NCBI RefSeq assembly: GCF_000720135.1
Contig: NZ_JOIU01000002.1
Coordinates: 124,001-188,000 of the forward strand
Length of the DNA: 64,000 bases
Source: Streptomyces sp. NRRL S-1022
GTDB taxonomy: Bacteria > Actinomycetota > Actinomycetes > Streptomycetales > Streptomycetaceae
Direction of reading: 5' to 3'
The notes under the pieces were generated by a model. That model was not told where the DNA came from and ran no database searches. It was given only the letters and a program-made list of their open reading frames with translations. Every line of letters begins with the position of its first letter. Positions within the stretch are counted from its first letter, which is position 1. A program made the translations under genes and the position numbers. Positions 1 through 7,953 of the stretch are shown one piece after another.

Positions 1-1321
1 CCGTGTGCATCGCGTCGCCCAGCTCCCGCGGGGCGCCCTCGCCGGCCAGTTTCTTGGACTCGGGTACGTCGCCGGTGTCGAAGACGAAGCCCAGTTCCAG
101 TGCGTGGCAGGCCCCGAGGCCGGGGATGCGGGACGGCCAGGCGAACTCGTAGAGGTGGGAGGTGCCGGGCCGGGCGTCGGCGAGGCGGTGCAGTGGGGCC
201 CGCAGCAGGTGGTCGGTGACCATCTGGCCGACGATCTCGGCGACACCGGCGTCGGGGTGGAGGGCGCGGTAGGCGCGGGGCACGTCGTGGCCGACGTGGC
301 AGCGGGCCATCGCCGCGGCGAGGGCGACGGGGCCGAGCCGGTCGATGTGCTCCAGCAGTCCGCCGGGCACGAACCAGAGCCGGTACTCGTCGCGGGTCCA
401 GCCCATGAGCAGGTCGACGCCTTGGCCGGCGTCGCCGTCGAGCAGGGCCTGGAGGGGGTCGCGGGGTACGAGGTCGCCGTCCACGACGATGCCGAACGCG
501 GGTCCGCCCAGGACCGGGCTGCTGAGCCGGCCGACCTCGGCCTGGGTGCGCAGCAGCAGGTCGCGGTCGACGGCGGCGAAGGCCTCGGCGGTGGCGGGGA
601 TCTTCAGCCGGGCGGCCATGCGGCGCACCATGCGCCGTACCTTGTCCCGGTCGGAGGCTTCCGGCGGGCCGCTCTGCAGGACCGCACGCCGGATCAGGCC
701 GCGGGTCGCGGGGGCGGCGAGCAGGACGCCGGCGCTGATGGCGCCGGCCGACTGGCCGCAGAGGGTGACCTGGTCGGGGTCACCGCCGAAGGCACCGATC
801 GCTTCGTGCACCCAGCGCAGGGCGGCGAGCTGGTCGCGCAGGCCGGGGTTGGGGGGTGCGTCGGGGAACAGTCCGTAGCCCTCGACGCCGAGGCGGTAGT
901 TCACCGAGACGCAGACGACGCCGTCGCGGGCGAAGGCGTGGCCGTCGTACACGGGTACGGCCGAGGAGCCCCTGGTGAGGGCGCCGCCGTGCAGCCAGAC
1001 GAGGACGGGGAGCCGGGCACCGGATCCGGGCTCGGGGGTCCATACGTTGAGGTTCAGGCAGTCGTCGCCGAGGATCACCGGGTCGGACAGGTACCGGGCG
1101 AAGGCCTCGGAGTACGGGGGTTTGGGCGCGGTGGGACCGAAGGCGCCGGCGTCGCGGACGCCGTCCCAGGGCTCGGGGGGCCGGGGTGGGCGGAACCGCC
1201 GGGGGCCGAAGGGCGGGGCGGCGTACGGGATGCCGCGGAACACCGCGATGCCCTGCTCGTACCGGCCGCGTACGGCTCCGTGGGGTGTGCTGACCACGGG
1301 GCCCGTCTGGTCTGCCGTCAT
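1..1321 (-). CDS. Carboxylesterase (type B, alpha/beta hydrolase), 3' end beyond window
   Basis: A type B carboxylesterase that hydrolyses carboxylic esters; the substrate is unknown. Reading down from ATG at 1321, the first 440 residues are visible. The N-terminal region has the FRGIPYA segment typical of the family. The nucleophile elbow LCGQSAGA lies near residue 190, and a catalytic-His context (ACHALELGFVF) lies near residue 405. Only some tens of residues should be missing at the left edge. No signal peptide is evident, so it is probably cytoplasmic. The gene reads away from the 2102 dehydrogenase. Family assignment is firm; the biological role is not. Confidence 0.88.
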   Translation of the reverse strand, partial: MTADQTGPVVSTPHGAVRGRYEQGIAVFRGIPYAAPPFGPRRFRPPRPPEPWDGVRDAGAFGPTAPKPPYSEAFARYLSDPVILGDDCLNLNVWTPEPGSGARLPVLVWLHGGALTRGSSAVPVYDGHAFARDGVVCVSVNYRLGVEGYGLFPDAPPNPGLRDQLAALRWVHEAIGAFGGDPDQVTLCGQSAGAISAGVLLAAPATRGLIRRAVLQSGPPEASDRDKVRRMVRRMAARLKIPATAEAFAAVDRDLLLRTQAEVGRLSSPVLGGPAFGIVVDGDLVPRDPLQALLDGDAGQGVDLLMGWTRDEYRLWFVPGGLLEHIDRLGPVALAAAMARCHVGHDVPRAYRALHPDAGVAEIVGQMVTDHLLRAPLHRLADARPGTSHLYEFAWPSRIPGLGACHALELGFVFDTGDVPESKKLAGEGAPRELGDAMHT

Positions 1322-1514
1322 CACCCGCCAGCCCTTCGCCGCGCTCGTGCACCGTTCACATCAGAGCATCACATCACCCGGTTGTATTCCGGTGCAGGGG
1401 CCCGGGACTGGGCTGTTCGGCGTACCGGAGGGTGCCGGCAGAGGGCTGCTCGTAGCCGTCGCCGGCGGTGCGGCCGGTCCCCCGGGGGCTCACCCACCGA
1501 GGGCTGCGTGCGCG

Positions 1515-1865
1515 CTAGTGGTCTTCTTGCGGGCGCAGGCCGGAGGCCCGCGGGAGGGGGCCGTCGGCGCGGTCGGCGAGGATGACGTCGCCGCGGTCGC
1601 CGTGAGTCCTGAGCCCCCCGGGGGGAGACGGCAGGATGCCTACGGTGAGGGTCGGGTGCCGCCCGTGCCATGGCCGTCGCGGTACCCCGGCCGTGGCGGT
1701 GCGGTGGCCGTGGCGGTGGCGGTGGGGGGTGAGGAGGCGATGAACGCCGTTGAGCAGGCGGCCGGTTGTCACGTCGAAGCGCAACCGGTCGGGACCCGCG
1801 TCCATCGGGAGAGCCCCCATGGGAGTCCCCCAGGAGAGTCCCTGAACGGAATTGGCACCACGCAC
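1515..1865 (-). CDS. Doubtful small ORF, unknown
   Basis: A 116-codon ORF in the 780-bp spacer between the esterase and the dehydrogenase. In-frame ATGs at 1865, 1820 and 1805 are all possible starts. Codons from about 1805 on have the expected G/C third positions. The protein has a short amphipathic stretch (RLLNGVHRLLTP), then a His/Arg-rich run. I recognise no family and see no convincing ribosome binding site. It may be a real orphan, a remnant or chance. Nothing else in 1322-2020 looks coding. Confidence 0.28.
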   Translation of the reverse strand: MRGANSVQGLSWGTPMGALPMDAGPDRLRFDVTTGRLLNGVHRLLTPHRHRHGHRTATAGVPRRPWHGRHPTLTVGILPSPPGGLRTHGDRGDVILADRADGPLPRASGLRPQEDH

Positions 1866-2020
1866 GGCGCCCGGTCGATCCGTCGTGCCGGAAGAACCCG
1901 TCGCCCGACCGAGAGGCCGGCCGGTCGGCGGTCCGAGTCCGGGGAGGTCCTGACCGGCGCCACGACGGACGCCCGGCTGTACGCGACCCCAGACCGTGAT
2001 CCGCCGCCCGGCCCTGCCGA

Positions 2021-2064
2021 TTGACCCGTTCTTACCTGCGGACCTACGTTAGAAGGCGCTTTCT
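2021..2064 (+). promoter_or_regulatory. Promoter with overlapping LacI-type operator
   Basis: TTGACC (2021-2026) and TACGTT (2045-2050) are separated by 18 nt and resemble a sigma-70-type promoter. Immediately downstream, 2051-2064 reads AGAAGGCGCTTTCT, a near-palindrome around GCGC. A closely related site lies before the LacI gene at 3719-3732. This fits repression of the dehydrogenase by the neighbouring LacI regulator; binding is inferred. Confidence 0.6.
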
Positions 2065-2101
2065 GCACACCCTTCTACGCTCCCGTTCCGTCAGGAGAGC
2101 C

Positions 2102-3115
2102 ATGCCCAGCCCTCAGCCGCCGCGGGCCGTGTTCGCGATGGATCCGGTACATCTCCCGCTGCTCTTCCCCCCACCGCTCATGGAGCGGCTGAGGCGGGCG
2201 GCGGACATCGACCCGGAGTTCGTCGTCCGGGACTTCGCCGATCCGGCGGCATCCGGCGCCCTGGCCTGGGCCGAGGTGCTGATCACCGGCTGGGGCTGCC
2301 CGCACCTGGACGCCGGTGCCCTGGCCGCGGCACCGGAACTGCGGGCCGTCCTGCACGCCGCCGGCTCGGTCCGCTCCCTGGTCGGCGAGGCCCTGTGGGC
2401 GCATGGCGTCACCGTCTCCAGCGCGGTCGCCGGCAACGCACTGCCTGTCGCGGAGTACACGCTCGCGATGATTCTGCTCGCCGGGAAGGACGCCTTCGGC
2501 CACCGCGAGCGCTACCGCCGTACCCACACCGGTCCGGGCCCCGCCGAAACCGCGGGCACCGGCAACCTCGGCCGTCGCGTCGGGGTCGTCGGCGCCTCCC
2601 GTGTGGGCCGCCGGCTCATGGAGCTGCTGCGGCCGTTCGACCTCACGGCCCTGCTGTACGACCCCTACGTCAGCGCCGCCGAGGCCGCCGGCCTGGGGGC
2701 GGAACCGGTATCGCTGGAGGAGTTGCTGCGGCGCAGCGACATCGTGACCCTGCACGCCCCCGACATCCCCGAGACGCGCCACATGCTCGACCGGGCCCGG
2801 CTGGCCCTGGTCCGGGACGGGGGCGTGCTGATCAACACCGCGCGCGGTGGGCTGGTCGACCACGAGGCGCTGACGCAGGAGTTGGTCTCGGGGCGCCTGA
2901 GTGCGGTCCTCGACGTCACGGAGCCCGAACCGCTGTCCGCCGGTTCGCCGCTGTACCGGCTGCCGAACGTCTTCCTCACCCCGCACATCGCGGGTTCGCT
3001 CGGCAACGAGTTGGCACGGCTGGGCGTGATCGTCGTGGAGGAGCTGGAGCGGCTGGCCGAGGGCCTCCCGCCGCGGCACCGGGTGCGGCACGCGGATCTG
3101 TCCCGGGTCGCCTGA
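2102..3115 (+). CDS. D-isomer-specific 2-hydroxyacid dehydrogenase
   Basis: An NAD(P)-dependent 2-hydroxyacid dehydrogenase of 337 residues, related to phosphoglycerate and glyoxylate/hydroxypyruvate reductases. The ATG at 2102 follows CAGGAGAG at good spacing. The dinucleotide-binding turn is atypical (GVVGASRVGRRL, near residue 165). The active-site Arg lies in NTARGGLVDHEAL, the Glu in VTEPEPL and the His in PHIAGS, so the triad is complete. It is monocistronic, directly downstream of a LacI-type operator and upstream of the LacI gene, suggesting sugar- or sugar-acid-controlled expression. The exact substrate cannot be read from the sequence. Confidence 0.9.
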   Translation: MPSPQPPRAVFAMDPVHLPLLFPPPLMERLRRAADIDPEFVVRDFADPAASGALAWAEVLITGWGCPHLDAGALAAAPELRAVLHAAGSVRSLVGEALWAHGVTVSSAVAGNALPVAEYTLAMILLAGKDAFGHRERYRRTHTGPGPAETAGTGNLGRRVGVVGASRVGRRLMELLRPFDLTALLYDPYVSAAEAAGLGAEPVSLEELLRRSDIVTLHAPDIPETRHMLDRARLALVRDGGVLINTARGGLVDHEALTQELVSGRLSAVLDVTEPEPLSAGSPLYRLPNVFLTPHIAGSLGNELARLGVIVVEELERLAEGLPPRHRVRHADLSRVA

Positions 3116-3320
3116 CGACCGAACAGATGACGGAGCGCGCGCACCACGACCTCATACGAGACGGGCGCCGGCGTCGAGGCGGGGCCGTCGACGTTCCCCC
3201 GGGCGGCCGGGCTGCGTGCGCCCCGGTTCGGCACGGCGGCCCGCTTCGCCGTCGGCCTGACGCGCCAGCGCCCCGGCGCGCGGGGCGACGCCCGGTGCCG
3301 GCGGGGCGAGGCCCGGTGCC

Positions 3321-3400
3321 GGCCGGTCGGGGACGGTGCCGGCGGGTCGGGGACGGTGCCGGCCGGTCGGGGACGGTGCCGGCCGGTCGGGGTCGGCGCC
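3321..3400. repeat. 20-bp tandem repeat, four copies
   Basis: Four head-to-tail copies of GGCCGGTCGGGGACGGTGCC begin at 3321, 3341, 3361 and 3381. The second has one change and the last diverges at its end. Partial GGTGCCGG units precede it from about 3290. It lies in the non-coding 700 bp between the dehydrogenase and the LacI gene; the period is not a multiple of three and no frame looks coding. Confidence 0.85.
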
Positions 3401-3431
3401 GTCGCCCGGTCGGGCCGGCGTCAGGCTTCAT

Positions 3432-3460
3432 CCGGCTCTCCGGCTCTCCGGCTCTCCGGC
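3432..3460. repeat. 8-bp tandem repeat
   Basis: CCGGCTCT is repeated three times (3432-3455) and followed by CCGGC. It lies just after the 20-bp array. I see no gene in 3116-3814 besides these repeats and the operator. Confidence 0.75.
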
Positions 3461-3718
3461 GAGCACGGTTCGCGGCCGTGTTGCCCGGCGCGTTGGTCAC
3501 GGTCGGTTGCGGTCCACGCCGTGGACCTCGTCGTCGCCTCCTTCATGGCGGACATCGCCAGCTTCCGGACTCGGCTCGCCCTGTCGGCCCCGGCGACCGC
3601 GACCGCCCGGGCGTATGAGACTCCCGGGACGTTCCGGGGTTCGGAGTTTCGAAAGCAGCGGGATCCGCCATCCCGTGAATTCCCGTGTCTTCCCGCCGTG
3701 TTGACGCCCACCTATGGT

Positions 3719-3732
3719 AGGAAGCGCTTTCT
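3719..3732 (+). promoter_or_regulatory. LacI-type operator before the regulator gene
   Basis: AGGAAGCGCTTTCT at 3719-3732 is a near-palindrome matching the site at 2051-2064 in 12 of 14 positions. TTGACG at 3701-3706 could be a -35 element, but I see no good -10. The site is 83 bp before the LacI start and suggests autoregulation. Confidence 0.6.
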
Positions 3733-3814
3733 GTCTGTTCGGTGAGCAGGCCGCGGACGCAGCGCTGGTCGCAACTTTCGGTGGCCCACGGGCGGGCCGG
3801 AGAGGTGGTTCCCT

Positions 3815-4915
3815 ATGGTCCGTGCGGGGAGTGCGAGCGTGGCGGCAGGGCCGACGCTGGCGGTGGTGGCCCGTGAGGCGGGCGTGTCGGTGCCCACCGC
3901 GTCCAAGGTGGTCAACGGCCGGGAGGACGTGGCGCCGGAGACCCGCCGCCGGGTGACCGAGGCGCTGGACCGGCTCGGCTATGTGCGCCGGCCCCGTTTC
4001 GACGCGTCGAAGGCGCCGGGCCTGGTGGACCTGGTGCTGCACCCGCTGGAGAGTTCCAGGTCGGGTGCGGTGCTGCACGGGGTGGAGGCGGCGGCGTACG
4101 AGGCGGGTCTGGAGGTGGTGGTCTCGGCCGGGCGTCCCGGGCCGGACCGGACCCGGGACTCCCGGCCGGAGCGCGGCTGGCTGGACAAGCTGACCACGCG
4201 GGGCTCCTCGGGCGTGCTGTTCCCGCTCGCGGAGCTGTCCGCCGCGCAGTACGCCTGGCTGGACCACCACCGCATCCCGTACGTGCTCATCGACCCGGTG
4301 CACGAGCCGCCGGCCGGGGTGGTGTCGGTCGGGGCGGCCAACTGGCAGGGCGGGGTGAGCGCGACGGAGCATCTGCTGCGGCTGGGCCACGAGCGGATCG
4401 GGGTGATCGCCGGGCACCGGCGGGCCATGGCCGACGGCGCACGGGTGGCCGGCTACCGCTCGGCGCTCACCTCGGCGGGCGTGCGGCAGCGCGCCGAGTA
4501 CGTGCGGCACGCTGGCCGTGACGAGGCCACCGCCCGGCTGCGCATGCACGAGCTGCTGGATCTGCCCGAGCCGCCGACCGCGGTGTTCGTGTGCGCGGAC
4601 CGGATGGCGCTGGGGGTGTACGCGGCGTTGGCGGAACGGGGGTTGCGGGTGCCGGACGAGGTGAGCGTGGTGGGGTTCGACGACCTGCCCGAGGCCCGCT
4701 GGGTCGCCCCGGCACTCACCACGGTCCGGCAGCCGCTGGCGGAGATGGCGGCGACGGCGGTGCGGCTGCTGGTGCGGATGATGCGGGGCGAGCGCCCCGA
4801 GGGGACGCGGACGGAGCTGTCGACACGGCTGGTGGAGCGGGCGAGCACGGCCCCGCCGCCGGTGCGCCGTGCCGTGGTGCGCAGGCCGGTGCCGGCCGAG
4901 CGGCCGACCGCGTGA
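3815..4915 (+). CDS. LacI-family transcriptional regulator
   Basis: A 366-residue LacI/GalR repressor. The N-terminal helix-turn-helix TLAVVAREAGVSVPTASKVVNG is at residues 14-35, followed by the hinge region and a periplasmic-binding-protein-like effector domain containing FVCADRMALGVY and SVVGFDDLPEA. The C-terminus is a Pro/Arg-rich extension. ATG 3815 follows GGAGAGGTGG. A LacI-type operator lies upstream of this gene and a sibling upstream of the hydroxyacid dehydrogenase, so it likely controls itself and that enzyme in response to a small carbohydrate. The inducer is unknown. Confidence 0.92.
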   Translation: MVRAGSASVAAGPTLAVVAREAGVSVPTASKVVNGREDVAPETRRRVTEALDRLGYVRRPRFDASKAPGLVDLVLHPLESSRSGAVLHGVEAAAYEAGLEVVVSAGRPGPDRTRDSRPERGWLDKLTTRGSSGVLFPLAELSAAQYAWLDHHRIPYVLIDPVHEPPAGVVSVGAANWQGGVSATEHLLRLGHERIGVIAGHRRAMADGARVAGYRSALTSAGVRQRAEYVRHAGRDEATARLRMHELLDLPEPPTAVFVCADRMALGVYAALAERGLRVPDEVSVVGFDDLPEARWVAPALTTVRQPLAEMAATAVRLLVRMMRGERPEGTRTELSTRLVERASTAPPPVRRAVVRRPVPAERPTA

Positions 4916-4977
4916 CGTGGGCGGCCGGTTCGGGCCGGGCACGGTGACCCCGCGGGTGCGGGGTTCGTTGGCCGGGC

Positions 4978-5199
4978 ATGGACCCCACCACGCGTATCGC
5001 CGCGGCCCTCGCCGTGGCCGCAGCCGCCCTGGTCACCGTCTACGGCTCGGCGCACGCCGCCTGCCGTACCGTCGCTCCCGGGCCGCAGCGCGCCACCGTG
5101 GCCTCGCCCGCCACCGTGGCTTCGCCCGCCGACGAGCACGACCCCGAGGAGGAGGTCGAGCTCGACGAGAACGGCCGTCCCGACCTGACGGAGGACTGA
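4978..5199 (+). CDS. Small exported or membrane-anchored acidic protein
   Basis: A 73-residue protein of unknown function. Residues 6-28 are a hydrophobic Ala/Val-rich segment ending in AHA, which could be a cleaved signal peptide or an anchor. It is followed by a duplicated ATVASP hexapeptide, encoded by an 18-bp direct repeat near 5094-5130, and a strongly acidic tail (DPEEEVELDENG). It is preceded by the LacI gene and followed by a perfect hairpin terminator. Homologues are probably annotated as hypothetical secreted proteins. Confidence 0.6.
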   Translation: MDPTTRIAAALAVAAAALVTVYGSAHAACRTVAPGPQRATVASPATVASPADEHDPEEEVELDENGRPDLTED

Positions 5200-5226
5200 G
5201 TCCCCGGGCGGTCCGGTCACCCGGTG

Positions 5227-5262
5227 ACGGCCGGGCACCTCCCGCACGGGGTGCCCGGCCGT
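5227..5262. terminator. Bidirectional hairpin terminator
   Basis: A perfect 13-bp inverted repeat (5227-5239 with 5250-5262, 10-nt loop) lies between the convergent 4978 and 5298 genes. There is no T-tract, as is common in Streptomyces. Confidence 0.8.
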
Positions 5263-5297
5263 CGTGCTGTTGCGGTGGTTCCGGTGCTTCGCTCCGC

Positions 5298-5552
5298 TCA
5301 GTCCTCCTCGCCCCGGTCGGCGCCGAAGAGGGCTTCCACCACGTCCACGGCGCTGCCGTCGTGGTCGCTGCCGGCGGTGCCGCTGCCGGTCTGCACGTTG
5401 GCCGTGCGGTCGACTTCGAGCCAGGAGTCGGCGTGGGAGTTGTCGATCACGGTGATCAGACTCCCGGACGCGACCGCGGGTGCGGCGCCGGACGCGAGGA
5501 GCGCGGCGGCGACCGCCGTGGCCGCGCCGAGCCGGGGTACGGCACCGGTCAC
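5298..5552 (-). CDS. Small secreted protein translationally coupled to PEP-mutase-like gene
   Basis: An 84-residue protein starting at GTG 5552, which overlaps the stop of the upstream enzyme gene in a GTGA tetranucleotide. Residues 1-29 form a signal peptide (Ala/Leu-rich core, ending APAVA). The mature part, about 55 residues, starts SGSLITVIDNSHADSW, has no Cys and is acidic at the end. I recognise no family. The coupling implies co-expression with the enzyme, although one product is exported and the other is not predicted to be. Start choice rests on the overlap. Confidence 0.62.
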   Translation of the reverse strand: MTGAVPRLGAATAVAAALLASGAAPAVASGSLITVIDNSHADSWLEVDRTANVQTGSGTAGSDHDGSAVDVVEALFGADRGEED

Positions 5553-6412
5553 ACGCCCACACCCTCGGGGGTGCGCCGCTCGGGCGCGATGTTGCGCTCC
5601 AGCAGGCTGGTGGAGGCTTTCACGCCGACCCCGCTCGTGGGGTCCACCTCCGGCAGCCGGCCGTCGGCGGCCTTGAGACCGGCGAGGGCGGAGTCCATCG
5701 CCTCGTGCGCGGCGAACAGGCAGGGGGTGCTGTAGATGGCGACGTCCACGCCGAGGTCGGACAGCTCGCCGAGGGACAGGCGGGGCGACTTGCCGCCGGC
5801 GATCTGGTTGAACAGCAGCGGTTTGTCGCCGACGACCTTTCGGATCCGTTGGATCCACTCGACGCTGCGCACCCCGTCGACCAGCACCACGTCGGCGTCG
5901 GTGGCCGCCAGCTGTTCGGCGCGGTGCAGGATGTCGTGCTCGTCTGTGGCGTCGGTTCGGGCGACGACGACGAGGTCCTTGCGGGTCTCCAGGACCCTGT
6001 GCAGCTTCTCCAGGTACTCGTCCAGGGGCAGCACCTGCTTGCCGTCGGCGTGGCCGCAGCGGCGGGGCCGCTTCTGGTCCTCAAGGATGACCCCGGAGGC
6101 ACCGATGCGTTCCAGTCCCTCGACGACGTGACAGGCGACCTCGGGGTCGACGTACCCGTCGTCGATGTCGACCAGCAGGTGGTGGTGCGGGAACGCGCCC
6201 CGCAGCCGCTGGACGAAGGCCACCATGTCGGGCCAGGCGATGAATCCGATGTCCGGCAGGCCGTAGTACGAGGCCGCGAAACCGAAGCCCGATACGAACA
6301 TTCCGTCGTAGTGCTTGGCCGCGATCGACGCCGAGTACATGTCGTACACGCCGATCAGCGGAGTGGTCCCGGGCTCGGCGATGCTCTCGCGCAGCTTCTT
6401 CCCGTAAGTCAA
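5549..6412 (-). CDS. Isocitrate lyase / PEP mutase superfamily enzyme
   Basis: A 287-residue (beta/alpha)8 enzyme of the phosphoenolpyruvate mutase / isocitrate lyase superfamily. VDIDDGYVDP near residues 82-91 carries the metal-binding acidic cluster. The lyase loop EDQKRPRRCGH (about 111-121) resembles the KKCGH loop of isocitrate and methylisocitrate lyases more than the loop of true PEP mutase, so a C-C lyase acting on a 2-hydroxy or oxaloacetate-like acid is more likely than phosphonate synthesis. No phosphonate genes are nearby. It is followed by an overlapping secreted-protein gene. The substrate is unknown. Confidence 0.82.
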   Translation of the reverse strand: MTYGKKLRESIAEPGTTPLIGVYDMYSASIAAKHYDGMFVSGFGFAASYYGLPDIGFIAWPDMVAFVQRLRGAFPHHHLLVDIDDGYVDPEVACHVVEGLERIGASGVILEDQKRPRRCGHADGKQVLPLDEYLEKLHRVLETRKDLVVVARTDATDEHDILHRAEQLAATDADVVLVDGVRSVEWIQRIRKVVGDKPLLFNQIAGGKSPRLSLGELSDLGVDVAIYSTPCLFAAHEAMDSALAGLKAADGRLPEVDPTSGVGVKASTSLLERNIAPERRTPEGVGV

Positions 6413-6574
6413 GGTCCGGCTCCTCGTGTGGGTGGGTGACGCGGGGCGGGATGGGGGGGCCGCCGCGTCTCGACGCCCTTTGCCAAGACAAGAGCATCTC
6501 TAGGTATTCACGTGACCTTCGCCCTACGCCAGCTTTACTCACTCCGATGGAGCAACCGATTCACCGCAGAAACG

Positions 6575-7231
6575 TCACTCGGTGAGCCGTGCCGCCCAGG
6601 TGAGCCCCCCGTTCAGGTGGGCCAGGAAGAGCGGGTCACGGTAGGCGCCGGCGGCGTGGCCGAGTGCCGTGTAGAACACGCGTCCGCCTGCGGGGCCCTG
6701 CTCACGGCACCAGGCCAGCGGATGGTCCGCGCCCATCCCGCCGCCGTCGTACGACGTCTCGTCGGCGCGCAGCAGCACCCGGGCCCCGCCGCCCGGGGGA
6801 TGGTCGAAGTCGTACCACTCGTCGGTGAAGTCCCACACGGCGGGCAGCCGCCGGGTGGCGGGGTGGGCGGGGTCGGCGACGAGGGCGCGGCCGGGCTGGT
6901 GGGCGGGGTGCCGGGTGAAGCGGGCGCCGAGGAGTTCGCCGTAGTACGGCCACCCGTACTCGGTGCAGGCCGCCGCGTGCACCCCGGCGAAGCCGCCGCC
7001 GGAGCGGACGTGGCTCTCCAGCCGTGCGCGCCCGGCCGGGGTGAGCACGTCACCGCTGGTGGAGAGGAAGACCACGGCCGCGAACCCCTCCAGCGGCCGT
7101 TCGAGGTCCGCCGGGTCCTCGGTGTGCTCGACGGCGAACCTGCCGAGGTCCCGGACGGCGGCGACGGCATCCGGGATGGAGTCGTGGCGGTAGTCGGCGG
7201 TACGGGTGTAGAGGAGGAGACGAGGAGGCAT
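6575..7231 (-). CDS. ThuA domain protein (glutamine-amidotransferase-like fold)
   Basis: A 218-residue protein of the ThuA family, first tied to trehalose utilisation and later found with many sugar-catabolic genes. It begins RLLLYTRTADYRHDSIPDAV. It contains GGGFAGVHAAACTEYGWPYYGELLGARFTRHP (about residues 78-109) and ends GRVFYTALGH, all family hallmarks. No signal peptide is visible. The biochemical role of single-domain ThuA proteins is not settled. It stands between the PEP-mutase-like gene and a lipoprotein gene with no clear operon partner. Confidence 0.88.
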   Translation of the reverse strand: MPPRLLLYTRTADYRHDSIPDAVAAVRDLGRFAVEHTEDPADLERPLEGFAAVVFLSTSGDVLTPAGRARLESHVRSGGGFAGVHAAACTEYGWPYYGELLGARFTRHPAHQPGRALVADPAHPATRRLPAVWDFTDEWYDFDHPPGGGARVLLRADETSYDGGGMGADHPLAWCREQGPAGGRVFYTALGHAAGAYRDPLFLAHLNGGLTWAARLTE

Positions 7232-7298
7232 GCCACACGACTCTAGGCGGGCGTGCTCCGGCCCGGCTCCCGCGTGCGGCCGCCGGTGGTCGAACCGG

Positions 7299-7892
7299 TC
7301 AACCGCCCTCGCCCACGCTGTTGTCGGGCGCTCCGTCGCCGTACGACGGGAGGTCGCCGCGCTGCACCGGGGCCGTCGCCGTGCGCGGCGGCGGCAGAAG
7401 GCCTGCGAGTTCCTCGGGTGCGGGGCGGTGGACGGCGTCGGCGGCTCGGCGCAGCACCCCGGGTGCGACCTTCTCGCCGCTGATGCGCACCACCCGGCCC
7501 TTCGCCGGCGCCCGGCAGACGTAGTCCGTGGGGCAGTCGGCGGCGCTGCCCCGCTCGGCGTAGAGGTGGAGTACGGCGCCGTCCTTCGCCCAGTAGGAGG
7601 CGGAGAAGCCGTCGTCCCCGTTCACGCCTATGGACTGCTGGGCGAGGGTGAAGCCCGGCACGTCGGTGAGGTAGACGAGTTCCGGCGCGATGCCCAACGC
7701 GCGCAGGTGTTCGTCGAGTTCGGTCCGCGACGTGGTGGCGGCCGGAGTGGTGGCGGCGGGGGTGGTGGCGGCGGAGGTGGTGGTGGCCGGGGTGGGCTGC
7801 CGGGCGTCGCCGGTGTCGGTCTTCTCCGTGCCGCACGCCGCGAGCAGTGCGGGCAGGAGCAGCAGCGGCAGGGTGCGTGCGGTACGGATCAT
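7299..7892 (-). CDS. Hypothetical lipoprotein
   Basis: A 197-residue predicted lipoprotein. The start is ATG 7892, giving MIRTARTLPLLLLPALLAACG with a lipobox (LLAAC) at residues 16-20. The next 35 residues are a Thr/Ala/Pro-rich stalk with three in-frame TTPAAT-type repeats. The globular part has two Cys (DCPTDYVC) that may form a disulfide. I recognise no domain. It is divergent from the VOC gene at 7954 with only 61 bp between starts, so the two promoters must overlap. Confidence 0.75.
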   Translation of the reverse strand: MIRTARTLPLLLLPALLAACGTEKTDTGDARQPTPATTTSAATTPAATTPAATTSRTELDEHLRALGIAPELVYLTDVPGFTLAQQSIGVNGDDGFSASYWAKDGAVLHLYAERGSAADCPTDYVCRAPAKGRVVRISGEKVAPGVLRRAADAVHRPAPEELAGLLPPPRTATAPVQRGDLPSYGDGAPDNSVGEGG

Positions 7893-7953
7893 GCGCCCAT
7901 CGTGCCGCACGGGCGTTCCCGGGGCCGGTCCCGATCCCGTAACCTCTCGCGCG

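Noticed and set aside
5..1585. Long plus-strand ORF of 526 codons over the esterase
   Set aside because: It is the antisense shadow of the carboxylesterase, whose minus-strand frame carries GQSAGA and the catalytic His context.
3497..4942. 481-codon minus-strand ORF over the LacI gene
   Set aside because: Low-complexity Arg/Pro/His product, opposite to a clear LacI protein; GC-driven open frame.
5549..6412. Phosphonate biosynthesis locus
   Set aside because: The PEP-mutase-like gene lacks neighbouring decarboxylase or aminotransferase genes, and its loop looks lyase-like.
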